DNA from: an uncultured Saprospiraceae bacterium
Lineage (GTDB): Bacteria > Bacteroidota > Bacteroidia > Chitinophagales > Saprospiraceae
Length of the DNA stretch: 5,756 nucleotides
Assembly (NCBI GenBank): GCA_938044055.1
Contig: CALIQO010000012.1
Span: 1 to 5,756 of the forward strand
Direction of reading: 5' to 3'
Made by a program: the position numbers and the translations under genes. This document shows positions 1 to 5,717 of the stretch, in pieces (the stretch's first letter is position 1; every line of letters begins with the position of its first letter). The notes under the pieces are model-generated. The model ran no database searches, was not told the DNA's origin, and saw only the letters and a program-made list of their open reading frames with translations.

Positions 1-395
1 TAGAAAATAATGGCGGTGTTAATGGCGACACGGGAGATGCAGAAAATCAATCATATGATTCTAGCGTAAGAGCAGTTGTGAATTATTCTGGTGCGGTCTA
101 TGACTTAGATTTTTTAGATGCAGGTGATCCTCCGATTGTGAGTTTCCATGGAGACGATGACATTGTCATTAAGTACAATTGTGGTTTCGCAGAAGTGTTT
201 TTCAATCCGATTATTTATCTCAATGGATCTGGAAAAATTCATCCTAGAATGGAGTCTATAGGAATTAAAAATGACTTGCATAGAGTTTCTGGAGGAGGAC
301 ATGTAGATATATACTCTGATCCGAACTTTGAGACAGATCGAACAGAATTTACCGATATGATGCTTGCTTTTTTAAAGGAAGAAATATGTAATTAA
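1..395 (+). CDS. Alpha/beta-hydrolase (carboxylesterase/lipase-like), C-terminal part, 5' end outside window
   Basis: The reading frame is open from the first full codon at position 3 to the TAA at 393-395, so this is the tail (about 130 residues) of a longer protein. A GTG at 78 is in frame but lies inside conserved sequence and is not the start. The pattern is that of a secreted esterase or lipase of the alpha/beta-hydrolase fold: a strand of the type VRAVVNYSGAVYDLDFL, then PPIVSFHGDDDIV, where the third Asp of HGDDD (codon 159-161) fits the acid of the catalytic triad, and later GGGH, whose His (codon 300-302) fits the catalytic base. The nucleophile elbow (GxSxG) would be upstream and is not visible. 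Substrate cannot be told; related Bacteroidota proteins are annotated as carboxylesterases or lipases. The first residues (ENNGGVNGDTGDAENQ) form a polar, glycine-rich loop. The gene converges on the SDR gene with a shared terminator between them. Confidence 0.75.
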   Translation, partial: ENNGGVNGDTGDAENQSYDSSVRAVVNYSGAVYDLDFLDAGDPPIVSFHGDDDIVIKYNCGFAEVFFNPIIYLNGSGKIHPRMESIGIKNDLHRVSGGGHVDIYSDPNFETDRTEFTDMMLAFLKEEICN

Positions 396-438
396 AAGAT
401 TAAGATATTGATCTGCTTTGTAACGAATTGAAATTCAT

Positions 439-476
439 AAAAAATGGCTTGAGATGTATTCTCAAGCCATTTTTTT
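439..476. terminator. Bidirectional rho-independent terminator
   Basis: The sequence shows a perfect inverted repeat, ATGGCTTGAG (444-453) and CTCAAGCCAT (461-470), with a 7-nt loop. The stem extends through an A-run (439-443) pairing with a T-run (471-475). The A-run on one side and T-run on the other make it work in either direction. It lies 43 bp after the hydrolase stop and 17 bp after the SDR stop, as expected for two convergent transcription units. Confidence 0.9.
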
Positions 477-493
477 GTTTAATGGATGAAATC

Positions 494-1240
494 TTAAACT
501 TGAGTCATTCCACCATCTACAGCTAGTTCAATACCGTTGACATAACTTGCTCCATCAGATGCAAGAAACTGAACTGCTTTAGATACTTCTTCGCTTTTGC
601 CGAAACGCCCTAGAGGTACTTGCTGAGATACGCCTGCTGAAAAACCGCTAATTTCTTCTTCAGTGAGGTTCGTCTTCCCCCAGATAGGTGTTTCTATAGG
701 ACCAGGAGAGACAGCATTTACCCTGATCTGTCTATGTGCTAGTTCTGTAGCCAGGGTTCTTACGAATGACCTTAGTGCCGCTTTACTTGCAGCATATGCT
801 GATACTCCAGGCATACCTTTAACATTAGATACAGAAGTGTTGAATATAATGTTGCCCCCATCTTTTAGATGAGGTATGGCTGCTTGTGCTGTGAAGAATG
901 CACCCTTTGTATTGATGTTAAAAATAGAGTCATAGAGACTTTCTTCATAATTAGCTACTGGTTGTGCGGCGAATATTCCAGCATTGATAAAAAGGGAATC
1001 AATGACTCCGAAATGATTGACCGTTTTCTGTACCAGCAGTCTATTGTCTTCGATGGAAGCTGCATCAGCTCTGACTAGAAGATAGTCACCTGAAAGCTCT
1101 TTATCCAGAGCGTTTAGTTTGTCTTGATTTCTCCCTGAGAGTACAACTTTAGCTCCTTGAGCAAGTAGATCTTTAGCAGTAACTAGACCCATTCCAGATG
1201 TAGCTCCAGTAATTAGAATTGTTTTTCCTTTAAATGACAT
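494..1240 (-). CDS. Short-chain dehydrogenase/reductase (SDR), classical type
   Basis: This 248-residue protein has the full classical SDR motif set, and its length is typical of the family. It contains the Rossmann cofactor motif TGATSGMG (residues 11-18), Asp59 in the adenine-contacting position, NAG (86-88), and the catalytic tetrad Asn110, Ser136, Tyr149 and Lys153 (YAASK). PG follows at 179-180, with Thr184 in the usual ETP position. Arg37 after strand 2 (SGRN) suggests preference for NADP(H) over NAD(H); this is inference. It should act in the cytoplasm as an NAD(P)-dependent oxidoreductase; the substrate cannot be read from sequence. Annotations such as 3-oxoacyl-ACP reductase are possible, but the TetR gene directly upstream on the same strand suggests an inducible, stress- or xenobiotic-related reductase instead. 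The ATG at 1238-1240 puts the glycine motif at the normal distance from the N-terminus. There is no clear Shine-Dalgarno sequence. A 28-bp dyad begins 17 bp upstream of the start. Confidence 0.93.
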   Translation of the reverse strand: MSFKGKTILITGATSGMGLVTAKDLLAQGAKVVLSGRNQDKLNALDKELSGDYLLVRADAASIEDNRLLVQKTVNHFGVIDSLFINAGIFAAQPVANYEESLYDSIFNINTKGAFFTAQAAIPHLKDGGNIIFNTSVSNVKGMPGVSAYAASKAALRSFVRTLATELAHRQIRVNAVSPGPIETPIWGKTNLTEEEISGFSAGVSQQVPLGRFGKSEEVSKAVQFLASDGASYVNGIELAVDGGMTQV

Positions 1241-1257
1241 AGTGTGTTTTAAGTTGA

Positions 1258-1285
1258 TTAATAATATGACCAGTCGCTTTATTAA
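1258..1285. promoter_or_regulatory. Candidate TetR-family operator upstream of the SDR gene
   Basis: This is a two-tier palindrome: outer arms TTAATAA (1258-1264) and TTATTAA (1279-1285), and inner arms GAC (1268-1270) and GTC (1273-1275) around a CA centre. Ten of 14 mirrored base pairs match. It lies in the 58-bp gap between the TetR stop and the SDR start, 17 bp before the SDR ATG. The core GACCAGTC resembles operators I recall for some TetR-family repressors (LmrA/YxaF, NemR type, with GACC/GGTC-like halves). Binding by the adjacent TetR is inference. On the - strand a TTTACA hexamer (1284-1289) lies 17 nt before TCATAT (1261-1266), so a promoter could overlap the site, but this is weak. 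Confidence 0.55.
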
Positions 1286-1298
1286 CTGTAAAAATAAA

Positions 1299-1898
1299 TT
1301 AAGGTTGTAGTAAGTCTGCTAAGAAAGTGTTAAATACTTTAATAGATTTCTGGCTTCTCTCTGCTTTACTTGTAAGTAAAGTGCCACGATACATATTATC
1401 GATCATGATGGACATTGTCTCCGCAGATTGATCGGAAGCAATAGATCCAGATTCCTGACCTTCTAGAATACAACGCTTGATTACTGATCTGAATGCAATA
1501 ATTTTACTATCGATCAATTCTGCAAACGCAAGCTCTATATCTGCCATCTCCTGACACATGTTATTCACTAAGCATCCTTCTCTGTAGTCTTTTTCTTTAG
1601 AGAATTTTTTTCCCATTGATTTAAAAAAATCTATGATTCTTTTTCTCGGATCTTTAGAAGAATGGATGAGTGATTTTTCGATGAATGAATTGGCTTGGTC
1701 GGCGTAGTCCTCAATCAATTCTTGAGCGAATGCTTCTTTGCTCACAAAATAATTGAAGAAGCTTCCTTTAGGCATACCAGCTTCACTGGTAATATCCTTT
1801 ATACTGGTACCATGGTAACCATTAAGAATCATAGTTTTAAGACCAGCATCAAGTAGTGCTCGATGTTTTTCTGATTTTACTTTTTCAGTTAACCGCAT
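1299..1898 (-). CDS. TetR/AcrR-family transcriptional regulator
   Basis: From the ATG at 1896-1898 this is a 199-residue DNA-binding repressor of normal family length. The frame stays open 12 codons further to a TTG at 1932-1934, but the ATG gives the standard short lead before the first helix (KHRALLDAGLKTM), so I chose it. The N-terminal helix-turn-helix includes TSIKDITSEAGMPKGSFFNYFVSKEAF, with recognition helix around residues 42-51. This signature is shared by the LmrA/YxaF, AcuR and NemR type of TetR proteins. The C-terminal ligand and dimer domain carries GCLVNNMCQEMAD, with Cys109 in a position conserved in that group, plus Cys115 and Cys143. The ligand is unknown; sensing of reactive electrophiles is possible but unproven. 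The gene lies upstream of the SDR on the same strand and probably controls it and itself. A short palindrome, AACCA-T-TGGTT (1907-1917), lies 8 bp before the ATG. Confidence 0.9.
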   Translation of the reverse strand: MRLTEKVKSEKHRALLDAGLKTMILNGYHGTSIKDITSEAGMPKGSFFNYFVSKEAFAQELIEDYADQANSFIEKSLIHSSKDPRKRIIDFFKSMGKKFSKEKDYREGCLVNNMCQEMADIELAFAELIDSKIIAFRSVIKRCILEGQESGSIASDQSAETMSIMIDNMYRGTLLTSKAERSQKSIKVFNTFLADLLQP

Positions 1899-1906
1899 AT
1901 TATGAA

Positions 1907-1917
1907 AACCATTGGTT
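1907..1917. promoter_or_regulatory. Short palindrome just before the TetR start (possible autoregulatory site)
   Basis: AACCA and TGGTT form a perfect 5-bp inverted repeat around a single T, 8 bp upstream of the preferred TetR ATG. Its position would suit autorepression. However, it does not share the GAC-GTC core of the dyad before the SDR, so it may have no relation to this TetR or may be chance. Confidence 0.2.
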
Positions 1918-1976
1918 GTATAAATATACACCAAACCAAAGGGAAAAGTTGTATTAGATCTATACCAGCAACTAGA

Positions 1977-2606
1977 TTATAGAATTCTTGTCAGGGTGAT
2001 GACAGCCATGTTTAGGTCGTTTTCAGCGTTTACCTTGAGTTCATCTTGGCGCCGATACATCAACAGGAGTTTCCATGAATCTGATAGCGAAATATTGCCA
2101 CCGATTTCTGTTCTGAATCTTGTCATGTCATTGATCCCATTAAATTGCAACCATGGTTCTAAATTTATAACTGGACTCCATCTAGAAAATGTTGTCGGAA
2201 CATATGTCAACATGTATCTCAAGTAGTCATTATCAATAAACCCTCCTATGTCGAAAGCGCGGTGGTTACGCAATCTGTTTTTCAACGTCATCTTTTCTTT
2301 TTTCCATGTATGGGCAACATCAACCCAGAAAAATTGTCTATCAGAACGATCAGGCATGAACCATGTTCTAGATAAGGCCTGTACCGACCATCCTGGTTTG
2401 AATGTATAGTTTAAGGATATATCTATCGAGCTATTCTGGTATTCACTTAAATCTTGGTGCAATCTTAATATAGGTGTAACATCAAGAAGGAGTTTCTGAT
2501 TAATTTTTTTCTTTACCTTAAATCCATTCCAGGCGACATTGTCCTGTGTTGAGCAGAAAGAAGAAATGAAAATGACAGATAGTATTACAAGTAAGGATCG
2601 GATCAT
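1977..2606 (-). CDS. DUF2490-like outer-membrane beta-barrel protein
   Basis: This 209-residue protein starts with a hydrophobic signal peptide (MIRSLLVILSVIFISSFC, about residues 1-20). The rest is alternating polar and aromatic strands typical of a small barrel: LDVTPILRLH, SIDISLNYTF, WSVQALSRTW, QFFWVDVAHTW, LKNRLRNHRAF, LRYMLTYVP, VINLEPWLQF, MTRFRTEIGGNISL, WKLLLMYRRQDEL and NMAVITLTRIL. The order of an RLRNHR strand, a later RFR strand and a final YRRQDEL strand fits DUF2490 proteins, which are common in Bacteroidota and of unknown function. The Cys at 18 lacks a proper lipobox (SSFC), so a lipid anchor is unlikely. It starts 44 bp after the amylase stop on the same strand with no terminator between, suggesting co-transcription. 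A role beside the amylase, such as envelope transport or scaffold, is only inference. Confidence 0.7.
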   Translation of the reverse strand: MIRSLLVILSVIFISSFCSTQDNVAWNGFKVKKKINQKLLLDVTPILRLHQDLSEYQNSSIDISLNYTFKPGWSVQALSRTWFMPDRSDRQFFWVDVAHTWKKEKMTLKNRLRNHRAFDIGGFIDNDYLRYMLTYVPTTFSRWSPVINLEPWLQFNGINDMTRFRTEIGGNISLSDSWKLLLMYRRQDELKVNAENDLNMAVITLTRIL

Positions 2607-2650
2607 GTGTGTTTCATTTTCAGTCCTAAAATTAACGAGAAAAAAGCAGA

Positions 2651-4321
2651 CTAGTTTATTTCTAGCAGTACAACTTCTAGCGGTCCTTGGATATTTATTT
2701 TACCATTCGACACAGTATACACCTTATCATTATAGACGTCTTTGATTTCTCGGTCGCTGCCAAATGCTGAAGAGACATCGATAACATGCTCGCCTTCTTT
2801 AATATCAAGAGCCACAACAACCTGATCTAGTTTATCATTTTTATTCCATTTTCTAGAGAAAACATAAGGACTGGTTTGAATCATAGTATGCCTACCAGCA
2901 CCTATAGCTGGGTGGTTATTCCGGAATTTCCCTAGCTTCTGCCAGTGTGCTAGAATTTCACTTACTTTCCCATCCTTTCTAGGGGCATCAGAGTCTATTT
3001 CATCCCAGTTCATAAATGACCGCAAGGTAGCATCACCCTGAGCTTCTACTGTAAGGCTTCTTGCCGATTCATCGCCATAATAGATCTGTGTGCCACCAGG
3101 GCACAACATAAGCTTCGTTGCAGATTCTATATTCCTTTCTCGTTTTAGGTCAAACGGACCTCCATCATCGTGAGAACTTACATAATTGAGAATAGATTTT
3201 CCGACCATCTCACCATGTAATATCCTGTCATACTTGCTAAATATGGTTTCATAGTCTTTAGAGGCATCGGTTTTAAAATCAAAATTTATCAGAGCTTTAA
3301 ATCCGTCTGCATAGAAATCTACCTTTTTATCTCCATAATCAAAGTCTCTTCCTCCGCTTACATAATAATTGTATACTTCTCCCACCATATAGAAAGGTGT
3401 ATCCTCTTCCAGCACAGCATCACTGTTGGCAGCTTTCCAATCTTTAAAAGCTTTAGATGCAGCATCCCATAAGTTTTTCCATACATAAGATTCCGTATGC
3501 TTAACAGTATCAACTCTGAACCCGTCGACTCCATATTCTTTAATAAAATCCACCAACCATTTTAATATATAGTTGACCGGTGTCCTCTTATAACCGGTCT
3601 CTGTGAACCAAGCATCTAGTTCGGCAACCTCCTGATCGTATCGTCCTTCTTCCTTCCACTTTTCAATGAGGTATGCTGGAAGTTCTACTTCTTCATCGCT
3701 TTCTGTCCTTATGTCCGGAAGGTTTTCTACAAGTGTACAATCGGTAGTCGATGCGTAATCTTTATATGTACAACGAGGAGAGGTTTTAACCCATGCGTCT
3801 GGCCACTTGCTATCGAGTGGTGTAACAGGTCCAGTATGATTAGCAACAACATCGATGAGGATTCTTATACCCTGATTGTGGGCTGCCGCTACCATTTCTT
3901 TTAAATCTGCTTCTGTTCCAAACTTAGAATCGAGGGCTGTCCAGTCTCTTGTCCAGTACCCATGAAACCCAAAAGAGTTGCCCGTACCCTCATCTACAGA
4001 ACCCGTTATCTGCTCTACCAGTGGGGTCATCCAGATGGCATTGATTCCCAATTCTGAAAAGTATCCATCGTTTATTTTTTTAGTAATTCCCTTGATATCT
4101 CCTCCCATGTAACCTCTGTATGGAGCAGGCGGATTGTCTGGAGTATGTTCGTAATCGTTAGAAGGATCTCCATTGTTGAATCGATCTGTCATGAGAAAAT
4201 AAACATTGGCATTTTCCCAGGTAAATGGTAGGTCTGTTGAAATCTTAACGGACTCCTTAGAAGGGTTGCAAGCAGATATTACTAGAATACAGAATAGACT
4301 GATAAGGTGCTTGAGATTCAT
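2651..4321 (-). CDS. GH13 alpha-amylase, MalS-like, predicted lipoprotein
   Basis: This 556-residue secreted enzyme should hydrolyse alpha-1,4-glucans (starch, glycogen or maltodextrins). I chose the ATG at 4319-4321; the frame opens two codons earlier at a TTG. The N-terminus is a lipoprotein signal peptide with lipobox VISAC and lipidated Cys18, so the protein is anchored in the envelope. The (beta/alpha)8 barrel carries all GH13 regions: DVVANH (157-162); GFRVDTVKH (267-275), with nucleophile Asp271; VGEV, with acid/base Glu315; and SSHDD, with transition-state Asp385. Region IV has SSHD instead of the more usual NHD. That, LPDIRTES (201-208), INFDF, GGTQIYYGDES and HWQKLGKFRNNHPAIGAG closely match what I recall of E. 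coli periplasmic MalS (GH13 subfamily 19). A C-terminal beta-domain ends the protein. Cys184 and Cys195 could form a disulfide. No SusC or SusD gene is visible. The DUF2490-like gene follows 44 bp downstream. Confidence 0.93.
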   Translation of the reverse strand: MNLKHLISLFCILVISACNPSKESVKISTDLPFTWENANVYFLMTDRFNNGDPSNDYEHTPDNPPAPYRGYMGGDIKGITKKINDGYFSELGINAIWMTPLVEQITGSVDEGTGNSFGFHGYWTRDWTALDSKFGTEADLKEMVAAAHNQGIRILIDVVANHTGPVTPLDSKWPDAWVKTSPRCTYKDYASTTDCTLVENLPDIRTESDEEVELPAYLIEKWKEEGRYDQEVAELDAWFTETGYKRTPVNYILKWLVDFIKEYGVDGFRVDTVKHTESYVWKNLWDAASKAFKDWKAANSDAVLEEDTPFYMVGEVYNYYVSGGRDFDYGDKKVDFYADGFKALINFDFKTDASKDYETIFSKYDRILHGEMVGKSILNYVSSHDDGGPFDLKRERNIESATKLMLCPGGTQIYYGDESARSLTVEAQGDATLRSFMNWDEIDSDAPRKDGKVSEILAHWQKLGKFRNNHPAIGAGRHTMIQTSPYVFSRKWNKNDKLDQVVVALDIKEGEHVIDVSSAFGSDREIKDVYNDKVYTVSNGKINIQGPLEVVLLEIN

Positions 4322-4359
4322 AATCAATATTTAAAGTAAGATAAAGGTTTATACAATGG

Positions 4360-4394
4360 TGCATGTAACGGTCGTGAATACCGGTTACCAAGCA
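4360..4394. promoter_or_regulatory. Candidate operator (imperfect dyad) upstream of the amylase gene
   Basis: GTAACGGT (4365-4372) faces ACCGGTTAC (4380-4388) as an inverted repeat with one bulged base. The symmetry extends outward through TGC (4360-4362) and GCA (4392-4394). The right half contains the palindrome ACCGGT, whose central CpG recalls LacI-family operators. It lies about 40-75 bp before the amylase ATG, a suitable place for a sugar-responsive regulator. The regulator is not encoded in the window and the assignment is inference. Confidence 0.4.
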
Positions 4395-4399
4395 TCAAT

Positions 4400-4420
4400 A
4401 AGGTAGGACTTAATTACCTT
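4400..4420. repeat. Inverted repeat AAGGTA-N9-TACCTT upstream of the amylase gene
   Basis: AAGGTA (4400-4405) and TACCTT (4415-4420) form a perfect 6-bp inverted repeat with a 9-nt spacer, five bases beyond the 4360-4394 dyad and about 80-100 bp before the amylase ATG. No poly-T tract follows on either strand, so it is not a terminator. It could be a second regulator-binding site. Confidence 0.35.
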
Positions 4421-4440
4421 CAATGATAGTGAATTCTGCC

Positions 4441-4469
4441 TTGATAAATATAATTATTGCATACATTTA
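4441..4469 (+). promoter_or_regulatory. Weak Bacteroidota-type promoter candidate for the DUF6155-like gene
   Basis: TTG (4441-4443) and TACATTTA (4462-4469) are separated by 18 nt. This resembles the Bacteroidota primary-sigma pattern, TTTG about 19 nt before TAnnTTTG, except for the last base of the -7 element. If real, the transcript would have a leader of roughly 145 nt before the ATG at 4621. The rest of the 299-bp gap is AT-rich, with no RNA gene recognised. Confidence 0.25.
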
Positions 4470-4550
4470 AAGCCACATTGAATTTTTTTAACGTTGAAGT
4501 GATTATAATTAAAATAGATCAACCACAAGCAAGCCACGGAGGTATTGATT

Positions 4551-4624
4551 GTGTTTTTCGATTTAGCAACTTAATGAAATTCATTTTATCCATGTGTAAT
4601 GGTTTACAGCACAACTTTCTATGA
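4551..4624 (+). other. Two overlapping mini-ORFs leading into the DUF6155-like start (possible leader)
   Basis: A GGAGG sequence (4538-4542), unusual for this phylum, is followed after 8 nt by a GTG frame of seven codons (MFFDLAT, stop TAA 4572-4574). The last A of that stop is the first base of an ATG opening a 16-codon frame (4574-4624, starting MKFILSMCNG). Its TGA overlaps the ATG of the next gene at 4621 as ATGA. Such a chain could couple translation, but short ORFs arise easily by chance in AT-rich DNA. Confidence 0.2.
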
Positions 4625-5148
4625 GAAAATCACAACTGATTAAGCATTTATCTACGCTAGAAGAAGAAGACCTCAGACAAGAAATCCTAACCTTGTATGA
4701 TCGTAGCTCAGAAGTAAAGAAGTATTATTCTATGGAACTGGGTTCTCATCAAGACCGCGAGAAATTATTTGCAAAAGCGAAAGCAGACATCGACTCTAAA
4801 TATAAAACGAAAAGTTATCGGAGACCGAGAAGGCCTCGGATTGCTAAGATTAAGAAGTTGCTATCTGAAGTCGAAAAAGTATCTATCTATCAGGATGAAA
4901 TGGCAGACCTACATCTGTATAATTGTGAGTGTGCCCTCTCGTTTATGGAGAATTACCGTTTTATATCGACGCCTTTATTCAATACAATCTTCTATTCTTT
5001 TAATAAGGCAGTAGATATGATTGTTGCATCCATGGAGAATGAGACTTACTATGACAGATGCAAAAGTTTATGTGATCGAGCAGATGATCAGAGCGGAGTC
5101 TTAGGCGATGAAATGAGAAATAAGTTACTCGAGCTGAAGCCTGCATAA
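4621..5148 (+). CDS. DUF6155-like protein of unknown function
   Basis: This 175-residue, probably cytoplasmic protein has no signal peptide or membrane segment. It looks all-helical. An N-terminal helix pair (KSQLIKHLSTLEEEDLRQEILTLYDRSSEVKKYY, residues 3-36) is followed by a charged stretch. Next comes a strongly basic segment (about 61-79, KTKSYRRPRRPRIAKIKK) and then helical hairpins rich in aromatic residues. This order, especially the opening xKxLxxLxxxxLxxxIxxLYDxxxxVKxYY pattern and a helix of the type ADLxLYxxECALxFxExY, matches what I recall of DUF6155 proteins of Bacteroidota, whose function is not known. The basic stretch might contact nucleic acid, but this is speculation. Cysteines cluster at 102/104 and 147/151. 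The ATG is the first start after an in-frame stop at 4597-4599. It is divergent from the amylase gene. Confidence 0.65.
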   Translation: MRKSQLIKHLSTLEEEDLRQEILTLYDRSSEVKKYYSMELGSHQDREKLFAKAKADIDSKYKTKSYRRPRRPRIAKIKKLLSEVEKVSIYQDEMADLHLYNCECALSFMENYRFISTPLFNTIFYSFNKAVDMIVASMENETYYDRCKSLCDRADDQSGVLGDEMRNKLLELKPA

Positions 5149-5164
5149 AAAGCAATAAAAAGAG

Positions 5165-5194
5165 CCATTATGAAATCTTTAATAATGGGATTTT
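5165..5194 (+). terminator. Stem-loop after the DUF6155-like gene, possible weak terminator
   Basis: CCATTAT (5165-5171) and ATAATGG (5182-5188) form a perfect 7-bp stem with a 10-nt loop, 16 bp after the stop codon. Only four Ts (5191-5194) follow, and two bases separate them from the stem, so termination would be inefficient. Some transcription could continue into the serine acetyltransferase gene. Confidence 0.45.
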
Positions 5195-5249
5195 AGCTTT
5201 ATGATGAACATAGCCATATCTTGTTGTTTATTATTTTATAACGATCATT

Positions 5250-5717
5250 ATGAATCCAGAATTTGTCGAGCGTCTGTATCTCAAGCATCAAGAATGTCCA
5301 TCTTGTCCTACTAAGGATGAAGTAATCGGATTTTTCGAAAAGTTGCTGGGTGTATTGTTTCCCATATACAGCAAGCAAGATTTCAATTCGGTAAGGGCAC
5401 TTGATTTTTATATGATCAACTTAAAGGAAGAGTTGTATGAAATCTTGTATGCTAAGCCCAATGAAGAAGGACTACGCGCAGAGAATAATACACAGCTGTT
5501 TTTTGATGCATTACCAGCATTATACGGTCTTCTAAGGATGGATATATCAGCTATGTATGAAGGCGACCCTGCTGCTAAAAGTGAAGATGAAATTATCCGT
5601 ACATATCCTGGTTTTTATGCCATAGCGGCTTATAGGATTGCACATTATCTCCATGGATTAGGTGTTCTAGTCATTCCGCGGATGATAACAGAGCATGCAC
5701 ACTCTCTGACTGGATAG
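5250..5717 (+). CDS. cysE: Serine O-acetyltransferase, N-terminal domain only (truncated)
   Basis: Full-length enzymes make O-acetylserine from serine and acetyl-CoA, the first step of cysteine synthesis. These 155 residues match the helical N-terminal domain of the Bacteroidota/EpsC-type enzyme: FFDALPALYGLL, the DPAA motif (106-109, which in CysE contributes a serine-contacting Asp), EIIRTYPGFYAIAAYRIAHYL (114-134) and IPRMITEHAHSLTG (142-155). In normal proteins, HSxTG runs straight on into IDIHPGA and the left-handed beta-helix, which carries the catalytic Asp/His and the acetyl-CoA site, giving about 260 residues or more. Here a TAG follows Gly155, and no hexapeptide repeats occur in any frame of the remaining 39 bp. 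The product should be inactive as an acetyltransferase. It may be a pseudogene, a rearrangement junction or an assembly error. A CPSC pair sits at residues 16-19. The ATG at 5250 gives the usual MNxEFVxxLY start. Confidence 0.8.
   Translation: MNPEFVERLYLKHQECPSCPTKDEVIGFFEKLLGVLFPIYSKQDFNSVRALDFYMINLKEELYEILYAKPNEEGLRAENNTQLFFDALPALYGLLRMDISAMYEGDPAAKSEDEIIRTYPGFYAIAAYRIAHYLHGLGVLVIPRMITEHAHSLTG

Noticed and set aside
78..395. Hydrolase gene starting at GTG 78
   Set aside because: The frame is open to the window edge and the sequence before the GTG fits the fold, so the GTG is internal.
1896..1934. Longer TetR start at TTG 1932-1934, adding 12 residues
   Set aside because: The extra residues (VYIYTTNGFHN) do not look like a TetR N-terminus, and the ATG at 1898 gives the usual lead before helix 1.
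1996..2226. + strand frame of 76 codons opposite the DUF2490-like gene
   Set aside because: It lies wholly within a gene with a signal peptide and barrel pattern, and its own translation shows no recognisable family; it is a shadow frame.
2539..2745. + strand frame of 68 codons across the amylase/DUF2490 junction
   Set aside because: It overlaps the ends of two well-supported - strand genes and has no recognisable motif.
4319..4327. Longer amylase start at TTG 4325-4327
   Set aside because: It adds only two residues (MI) before an ATG that gives a normal lipoprotein signal peptide; ATG is far more likely.
4769..5014. Second + strand frame of 81 codons inside the DUF6155-like gene
   Set aside because: It is fully nested in a better supported frame and has low-complexity, unfamiliar composition.
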